A stretch of 36,135 nt of DNA, from assembly GCF_000315625.1 (NCBI RefSeq), contig NW_005434520.1, positions 21,250-57,384 on the forward strand. The letters run 5' to 3'. Below are positions 7,926 through 18,186 of the stretch, in pieces (the first letter of the stretch is position 1; every line of letters starts with the position of its first letter). Made by a program: the position numbers and the translations under genes. The stretch comes from Guillardia theta CCMP2712. Lineage: Eukaryota; Cryptophyceae; Pyrenomonadales; Geminigeraceae. Below the pieces are notes generated by a model. That model did not search any database. It was given only the letters and a program-made list of their open reading frames with translations, and had not been told where the DNA came from.

Positions 7926-9052
7926 TCAACGAATCAACAAATTAAAATCCCGAATCATCATCTTCAATGTATCCGTGGTAAATTCACGAGAATGCAACCA
8001 AGAATTGTCTGAAGACTTGATCGTACCCTTTCCATTTGACCAAATATTGCACTCGATTACCTTTTCCACGACGTGCTAAAATTCGTTCAACTTCGTAAAA
8101 ATCTCCGTCTTGTTGAATCAATGGCAATGGAGGTGCCACTGAATTTTCCAAATCAACGTCACGAACGTAATACGGTCTGAGCTTCGACACATTGAAAACC
8201 GTTTTCTTCAAATGCTGAAACCTTGCTGTGAATTCCAATCGAACTGAACTATCCGAAACTTTCTCCTGTATCTTGAAAGGACCAATGAAACGCAACTTCA
8301 TCTTTGCCACTGTTTCTGGTAATTTCAGATCCCGCGTTGAGAGCATCACCATTTCATCGACCTTGTAATCTCGCAGTTTGCGATGTTGCTTCATAAATTT
8401 TTCTGTTTGAATTGCTGACAACGTCAATGCATCTCTTGCGATGTCGATTGCAGCCAAAATTTCATTTCTTACCTCTTCGACGTCCTCTTCTTGACCGTCT
8501 GGTGACAAATCGACTACAGTTCGAATATCACGACCATAAATAATCTGAAATGGAGTGAGATTTGTAGAATTCCTGACTGTCGAGTTCCAAATTGTCTCCA
8601 AATGAATCAAATAATTGTCCCATAATTTTGCATCGTGCTTCAAACAAAAGATACGCAACGCTTCAACAATCACACTGTTGAACTTCTCCACTCTGCCTTG
8701 TGCCTGAGGGTGATAAACGCTGCTGTGTCTTACATCCACACTCATGAGTCGAAACAACTCTTCCCAAAACTTGAGCTCGGTAAACAGTTTCAAAATAAGC
8801 CTTAGCCGCTTGCTTTGAATTGATTGATTTCTTACAAGGATACAGAAATACTCTGTTCGAAAATTGATCAAGAAACACAAGCACGCTATCATTTCCTCTT
8901 TTCGACACTGGTAACGCTGAAAGCAGATCCACAGTAATCTTTTCAAACCTTTCCTGAGTAACCCAATGACTATGTGGAACTCCTGCTGACCTTTGCTTGT
9001 AAGACTGTGCCTGTGAACACTCGGAACATGAGTTGACGTAGTTTGTCACATC
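7926..9052 (-). pseudogene. integrase with C-terminal chromodomain, disabled
   Basis: Minus-strand frames give, in order: the end of a zinc-binding region (CSECSQAQSYK); the start of the catalytic core (ITVDLLSALPVSKRGNDSVL, FLDQF, AAKAYFETVYR); then after a frame change FWEELFRLM, RHSSVYHPQAQGRVEKFN with the third acidic residue, and FQIIYGRD; then a linker and chromodomain (FYEVERIL, YLVKWKGYDQ). About twenty residues that normally carry the second catalytic Asp (SDR motif) are missing between YFETVYR and KFWEELF near 8795, and the frame shifts there. A second one-base shift near 8018 moves the end of the chromodomain (SSDNSWLHSRE) to another frame. The protein cannot be active. Confidence 0.85.
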
Positions 9053-9062
9053 TCTTGCCGGA

Positions 9063-9293
9063 TCAACACCCTCTACAACTGACGGTTGAAGATGTCACCT
9101 TAATCGGTGCCCACTGCGATGCCTGGATCACCTTCAATCTGGCTCGATCCATACCACAATCGCCCTTCTCCAAAACTACAGTCCCGGCATACATGTACGA
9201 TGGATACTTTCCTATGTGATCCATCGAACAGTAGTCCTCTTCTGCCATACCATCAGCTTCCACAGCCGCCTTCACTTTACCCATCAAATGCAT
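9063..9293 (-). pseudogene. unidentified remnant between gag and integrase
   Basis: A 76-residue frame (MHLMGKVKAAVEADGMAEED through APIKVTSSTVSCRGC) lies where protease and reverse transcriptase would normally be. I cannot match it to a pol domain. It may be a gag or protease remnant or the edge of the large deletion. Confidence 0.3.
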
Positions 9294-9332
9294 CTTAATA
9301 AATTGACTGTAAAGTCCAGAAACGAAATTTCT

Positions 9333-10255
9333 TTAATATGCTGTTGCCATCAAATATTTCCGTCGAAACTTGTAACATGCAATGATGTGATTGGCACCCT
9401 GTCCAATCTGGCGAACATTTTTCTTTTCAAGTTTGATGCTCAACCAGTTTCGCAACATCCAAATCCCCATTACCATTACCCGGTAAGGACATGGCCTGCT
9501 CCTCGTACGGTCAGTCCGTGGAACCATCCAACTGATCCTCTTGTCCCCAAAAAGCGACGCTGCCATTGCATTCCGATTTTTCTGATGCTTGCATTGCACC
9601 TCTACATCTCGCAACCAAGTCACAAGTGACTTATCAACATCGACAATCCCATCGAATAGCGACACATACTTCATACCAATATTGCAGGTACAACCCGATG
9701 CATCCTGTTCATATGTGGACCCGTTATCCAGAGCACTCTTTTCCTCAAAATGCTCTATACTTTTGACTGAATGTGCCAAACAAGCTTGAGTCCCCGACGG
9801 CATTTGCTCTGGAAGTACTTCATGGGTTCGCTTAACTTGCTCCATTTCCATACGCATAGCATCTACTAGTCGACTCAATGTTTGACAATTCGCACGCAAT
9901 TCATCGTTCTCCTCTTGGAGATCCCGATAAGTCACCAAGTTGCCCTTCCTCAGTAAGAACGGTTTTTGTTGTACATCATCCATTCCCAATGTTTTCGGCG
10001 CAATGTCCACGCCACGTCCATCCATGGACTCTGGCACAAGAGAACCTGTCTGCCCCGATCCTGGCACACAAGATTGTACCTCACAGATCTCAGACTTCTC
10101 CCGTTCACAAGTATTGATTCTTTCTGGAGAACCCCTCATGGTATCTCTCATGAAAGTACCAAACTTTGACATTCCGGGCCAGATTTCACCATACCAGAAA
10201 TCCCAGAATTGCCAGGACGAACATTGTTCGCAGACATAGATCCACTGTTAACCAT
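9333..10255 (-). pseudogene. gag-like region of the chromovirus
   Basis: An ATG at 10255 opens MVNSGSMSANNVRPG and runs to a stop near 10150. The main frame continues from about 10172 (MSKFGTFMRDTMRGSPERIN) to 9333, so there is a frame break close to 10160. The longer part has a coiled-coil-like stretch (LQEENDELRANCQTLSRLVD, MRMEMEQVKR) followed by VTWLRDVEVQC, which resembles the start of a gag capsid region. The capsid core and any CCHC zinc knuckle are missing. Identification rests on position after the primer site and general layout. Confidence 0.5.
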
Positions 10256-10309
10256 GTTTTCTTGATTACTTCGCTACAAGCCGCTGAAATTTCACGAAGT
10301 GAAAACCAA

Positions 10310-10321
10310 CCTTCGCTACCA
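10310..10321 (-). other. primer binding site of the chromovirus
   Basis: Minus-strand TGGTAGCGAAGG begins three bases after the LTR end. The first eight bases (TGGTAGCG) match the complement of the 3' end of yeast-type initiator methionine tRNA, a common primer for such elements. The rest differs, so the exact tRNA is uncertain. Confidence 0.6.
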
Positions 10322-10324
10322 AAA

Positions 10325-10453
10325 TGTTAGGATATGCTCCTAAACTGTGATTCAAATAAGAGTGCGAGTGATGCGCAGCAGTTCCTTCAAGAAACAAACA
10401 GTATCTACGATCCGTAAACCATGCACGTGAAGTTTATTCTTTCTCAATTTTCC
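10325..10453 (-). repeat. 5' LTR, truncated
   Basis: Matches 7653-7781 except one base (AACAG against AAGAG). Homology stops abruptly after TTTTCC at 10453, so about 86 bases of the outer LTR are missing and no target duplication can be checked. Confidence 0.8.
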
Positions 10454-10615
10454 CGTTTGTCAGTTGCCGGGCGTCAAGGTGTTGAAAGGCAAGCGTTGAA
10501 GGGCTCCGAGTAGCCCTCAGGCTCAGGCATCCTCACTTTCGATGCGAAGCTAGACGTTTCCGGCCTCTTGTCTCCATCGCTCCCGAGGCTTCACCCTTGC
10601 CAACATGTGCGGTCG

Positions 10616-10889
10616 TGTTGAGGTTCTTCCTATCCCCATCTCGTCACAGGACCTGTGCTTGTCCCAAGGCGTTCATGATCACCCTATGCTCTCTGATCAT
10701 GGCGATGCTGGCGTGTAAGGCAGCCACCTGCTTGTCGGAGCTGAGAGGGCAGTATGCGCTTGCCCCGACTTGTGGGCGAGCGGGAGAGGGACCGTCGATG
10801 GACGAGGAAGGAAGGGAGGAGGGGAGGAGCAGGAACGGAGCATGGAGAGGGAGGGGGGGGGCGAGGAGCTCGTAGGAATGTGGGAGAGG
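10616..10889. repeat. duplicated block 3, second copy
   Basis: Second copy of 6500-6766, in the same orientation, with extra bases near 10790. Contains family copy G. Confidence 0.85.
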
Positions 10890-10939
10890 AGGCGGCAGCG
10901 GCAGGCGGCGTCACCATCATGGCCGCTCCAGAGGAGCAA
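10644..10939 (-). pseudogene. small family, copy G, frameshifted
   Basis: The conserved tail is intact (KQVAALHASIAMIREHR, VIMNALGQAQVL, CTG-TGA at 10644). The upstream part matching copy E (TFLRAPRP, SPCSVPAPPLLPSFLVHR) is in a different frame because of extra bases near 10790. If the family is translated as one ORF, this copy is broken. If the low-complexity part is intronic, the indel would be harmless and the copy could be functional. Confidence 0.45.
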
Positions 10940-11044
10940 GATACACTAGCAGCGGCTACCTCGCAACCTTTCGTGCAGTGCTGGGCCCCTGGCAGGACCC
11001 CCTCCATCATCATCTAAAACCGAGGGGTACTGGTACACTTTGAG

Positions 11045-11166
11045 AAACCGTGACCGGCGCGGAGCCCGTCACTGGCCGCCGGCCCAGCTCGGGCCGGACG
11101 CCGGCCGGGCCGGACAACGCCGACTCGCCAGGCCTGCCAGGGCGGGCCTGCTCACCGGGTCACTGA
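11045..11166. repeat. GC-rich palindromic block
   Basis: A very GC-rich stretch with GGCCGG/CCGGCC dyads, ending in GGGTCACTGAGGG. Similar blocks with CACTGA/TCAGTG words occur near 4930-5400, 23505-23720 and 31290-31690. It abuts the inverted-repeat element that begins at 11170. Confidence 0.5.
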
Positions 11167-11169
11167 GGG

Positions 11170-13127
11170 CCATTCTGTAGGATTTTGGGCAGGTAGGCAT
11201 ATACGGTATCTTGTAGGGTAGTCCCTGGGAATCGAGGGGTGGTTTAGGGATTTCAGTTATTTGTACCAGGTAATTTGAGACCTTACGAAATTGATTTCAA
11301 ATGTTCACTAGAATAATTTTTATATGTCAATAACAGTACAAAATGAAAAATATTTTATTTTGCTGCCTCCTTGTCCTTCACTCACCGGCATAGATGCAAA
11401 CCATCTGATCCATTGGATGAGAAGCAGTTGAGAGAGACAATGACACAGGTGAATCAGAAGCCCAACATGCATGTGTGCTGGAAGGCTTGCGACGGATGTG
11501 TGATTCGGAAGCTTACACATGTGCTTTGAGTTTTTCAATGAGAGTTTTCCTCTGAAATATTTTATTTTGCTGCCTCCTTGTCCTTTGCTGATGTGGACCA
11601 TTTGATGAGAAGCAGTTGAGAGAGACAATGACACAGAAGGTATCGCAGATATCTGGAAGCCATGCAGCCCAATGATCGTTGTGAGAGCATTCAAACGGAT
11701 AATCTCCGTGTTTCACTTCCCTTGTTACAACACTGCGCGCTGGAGAGTTCACAGATACTCTGCAGAGATGATTAGCTTCTCAAGAGACTTTCAGATAGAA
11801 TTCCAGCAAGAAAAGCATGCAGGCTTGATTTTGACATATATATTCCTGGATTCAAATGAATACTTGCTGTGTCGCAGAAAATTATTGTTGATGCAAAGCT
11901 TGACATCTGACTTGCAGCGAAAAGCAGCACACTTGCTGCTCAGATGCAGAGATGTTAAACCAAGCTTTATTTGAGAGGACCCTCAACTTTGGTTTAGTAA
12001 ACTATCATTAAGCTCAAATTCAATCTACCATATTGAGTGGAGGAGGTTATCTAACATATGGAAACACACTCTGACAATCTGATTATTACGATCAGAAAAT
12101 CAGAAGTGTTGCATGAATCAGTATCGTAGACCATAAATTTTATAGGAGAACATCCGCTTCGCACCTGCCTAGAACATTTAAAATGAGGCTACCTACATCT
12201 GATTGATGGTACAATATGCAGCTATGAGGAAAGCTTAACGCATTTGGGAAATTTCCTCAAATTTTTCCTGGCCCAAACTCTCTTCATTGTCACGAGTCTT
12301 TCCATACCATCTTCGAAGAAGCAACATTCTCTTCATACATTTACATGTGTCCATGCTTCTTCATACGTTTGCATGTGTCCATGTTAACTGTTGCAGGTTC
12401 TGACAGAAATCCTGTATAAACCTCAGAATGTGCTTCATAGGGGTTAAGAAGGTAAATATGACTGGGCGGCTCATCTGCAGGAAAATCTTCAAGGCTATTC
12501 AAAACTTTCCAAACATGAGGAGGATACGATTTATCCTAGACAAACACATGACGACAACGCCTTGTGTTGTGTTGCTCCCGGCATGTAACATGCCAAAGCC
12601 CCATTGACGGTGAAATTCGCATCCTTGCTTGCCATGCAGTGTTGCTTGTAGAAAGAGAATGCTTGGGATCTCGAGAGACTCTGCTCAATCATCACAATCT
12701 CATGCTCTGTTGTAGAATGATGCCATTCCAAACATGAATCTTCTTTGGCTGCGGTGGGACGATTTCCACCCACCCCACATAGATTTTGGGCTAAGCAGCA
12801 CCGGTATGTTGTGACATTCTGTACGGGATTGGAAGTTCCTGGTAACAATATGTAAACATCATGTATGTGTTTATATATATAAAAATTAATAAAACGAAAA
12901 TAATACAAATGTCTAACTGACTCATACAAAAATAGCTATCAGATATTTGAACAAAAACACGCTGTATTAAAACTAATTCAACGACCCCTCTCAAACAATC
13001 CAGGTACCACCACCCCCTTATTCAGGGGAAACCACCGGGTCATTAGTCATAACCGGTACTGGGAGATCGAGAACTGACAAAAAGCCACTTTTCCTTGGTT
13101 TTTCCTGGGCGAAATCCTACAGAATGG
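11170..13127. mobile_element. 2-kb element with terminal inverted repeats
   Basis: The left end CCATTCTGTAGGATTT (11170-11185) is exactly repeated in inverse orientation at the right end. Over 24 terminal bases (11170-11193 and 13104-13127) 21 match. I see no clear target-site duplication. No transposase is recognisable: the ORFs inside (for example 12531-12929 minus, 11672-11974 plus) match nothing I know. It may be a non-autonomous DNA transposon or a decayed one. The interior is AT-richer than the flanks. Confidence 0.55.
11342..11643. repeat. internal repeat of about 206 bases, two units
   Basis: Two copies of ATTTTATTTTGCTGCCTCCT followed by TGATGAGAAGCAGTTGAGAG and AGACAATGACACAG occur at about 11350-11450 and 11555-11635, with indels between. 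On the minus strand both units are in one frame (SVSLSLSTASHQM, GQGGSKIKYF), but that ORF has no recognised function. Confidence 0.65.
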
Positions 13128-13136
13128 GCGTCTCTC

Positions 13137-13300
13137 CTGATTGTCCTCGTACTGATTTTTAACTTAACTTTGAGTAAAGCAGCGAGGATTTTATTTAAAG
13201 TGCCTTTTACTCAAACTTAAGTTAAATGAATACAAAAACCAGTACGAGGAGAATCAGTTTTACTCAAAGTTAAGTTAAAAATCATTACGAGGACAATCAG
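13137..13300. mobile_element. MITE-like inverted repeat
   Basis: Arms at 13137-13178 and 13259-13300 are reverse complements with one mismatch in 42 (each contains CTGATTGTCCTCGTA and AACTTAACTTTGAGTAAA). A third, degenerate arm (about 13204-13256) lies inside. Related arms occur at 23465-23504 and 31498-31544. There is no coding capacity. It ends directly before the TATA box of the carrier gene. Confidence 0.6.
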
Positions 13301-13301
13301 T

Positions 13302-13308
13302 TATAAAA
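13302..13308 (+). promoter_or_regulatory. TATA box of the carrier gene
   Basis: TATAAAA lies 56 bases before the proposed ATG at 13364, a reasonable distance for a short 5' untranslated region. It overlaps the outer edge of the inverted repeat at 13137-13300, so the repeat may have supplied or displaced promoter sequence. Confidence 0.4.
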
Positions 13309-13363
13309 GCACTTGCATTTTGGCTTGGCAGACCCAGTGGCAGACCCCCGACTGGCTTCCGGC

Positions 13364-16947
<3,584 letters not shown>

Positions 16948-17020
16948 TCTGCATGCTAGAAAGTTGCTAATCCCCTCGAGGAGGAGATTCGTGGTTGACT
17001 TGCGGTTGTCTATCTTCGAG

Positions 17021-17570
17021 ATGGCTGGTTCCCTCCCTCCTATCGATGACGAGCAAGTAGGTATGAGCGAAAGGAATCAGAAGGAAAGGAGGAGAGACGA
17101 GGTTGAGATGGCTCGGGAAAAGAAGAGGAGGGAAGAGAAGAGGAAGAGAAGAAGAAGGGAGGAGAAGACAGGAGAGGGGAGAGGAAATGAAGAGAAGATA
17201 GATATGATGGGGATGGGAGGAGGGGAGAAGAGAAGAGGGGAGGGAAAGAGAGGACGGAACGTGGCGGGAAGGGAACGGAAGGGGGAGGGGGGGCGGGACG
17301 GGAGGGACCTTGTCAAGCTCGTCTTGCTGCTTCATCATTGACTCCAACATCCTGCAACCAGCGCGTCTCTCACTGTCCAGCCTCTCCCTCCCTCCCTTAC
17401 AAAAAGTCCTCTTCTCTGAGCATGTCCATCGCGCCCTCCTCGTCCAGTCCTTCCAACCTGACGGCCAACGTCAGCTCATGTCGCAGCAGGACGTGACTAC
17501 TGTTCTTGAAGCTTCTCCGCCTGATCGCTCCGCCTGCCATCGCCGTCATGGTGAGGAGGAGCAAGCATGA
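17021..17570 (+). CDS. possible two-exon small protein, unknown
   Basis: An ATG at 17021 opens MAGSLPPIDDEQV, with a donor GTATGAG at 17061. A purine-rich intron ends at TTACAAAAAG (17406), and the frame resumes as VLFSEHVHRALLVQSF, QPDGQRQLMSQQDV, TTVLEASPP, reaching a stop at 17570. That gives about 67 residues. A further donor (CATG-GTGAGG near 17551) could extend it. The stretch HRALL to DVTTVLEA vaguely resembles the end of a histone fold, but too little is present to claim that. The gene lies between the carrier gene and the convergent RCC1 gene. Confidence 0.4.
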
Positions 17571-17706
17571 CGACACACCTGCTGCGAAGCGCCTCCTCAA
17601 TCGCCCTCCTCCTCTCATACCCTTGCACGAACTTCGCAGCTTGTTCCTCACTGTGGTGAGAAGCTGTCAGAAAAGATCCTCCTGCTCCTCCTCCTCCTCC
17701 TCTTGC

Positions 17707-17844
17707 TCACGCGTTCTTCTTGGGGGGACAAGGAGCAAACGGAGAAGTCGGAGAGATGGCAATAGAATCGCATGATGACACGTTGAAAACTTCCTCCAGC
17801 CTGATCGTTTCCGAACATGCTCTTCCTCTTCGTCCTCCAAGTCT

Positions 17845-17896
<52 letters not shown>

Positions 17897-18136
17897 CCTT
17901 CTCCTCCTCCTCCTCCTCCTCCTCTTTCCACAACTCCAGCTCCTCCTTCCGCCACCCTCGCGCTCGCTCCTCCTACTGTCTGCTGTGACTGTCCCGTGTC
18001 GGCCTCATCGTGCTCCAGCCCCAGCACAGCTGGGATGGGAGGTCGTCGGATTATCATCCTGTATCCGAACCTCTTCTGTCGTAGCAGCATATCCTCCCTC
18101 CTCCTCGCTGTCTTCTCCACCACTTGAACTCTTGTG

Positions 18137-18186
<50 letters not shown>

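Larger units (their letters stand above)
7653..10453 (-). mobile_element. Ty3/gypsy chromovirus LTR retrotransposon, internally deleted
   Basis: The element has a 3' LTR (7653-7867), a polypurine tract, an integrase with a C-terminal chromodomain, a gag-like region, a primer binding site and a 5' LTR cut off at 10453. Coding runs on the minus strand. At about 2.8 kb it is much shorter than full chromoviruses (usually around 5 kb or more). I find no reverse transcriptase, RNase H or recognisable protease between gag and integrase. The shared LTR segments differ at one base in 129, so the insertion is young although the coding part is ruined. It is non-autonomous. Confidence 0.85.

Noticed and set aside
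9216-10239. Several plus-strand frames across the gag region
   Set aside because: The element is oriented on the minus strand by its primer site, polypurine tract and integrase; the plus frames show no domains.
12531-12929. 132-codon minus ORF as a transposase for the inverted-repeat element
   Set aside because: No catalytic triad or known transposase motif is visible and the frame begins in an AT-rich run. I keep it only as an unassigned ORF inside the element.
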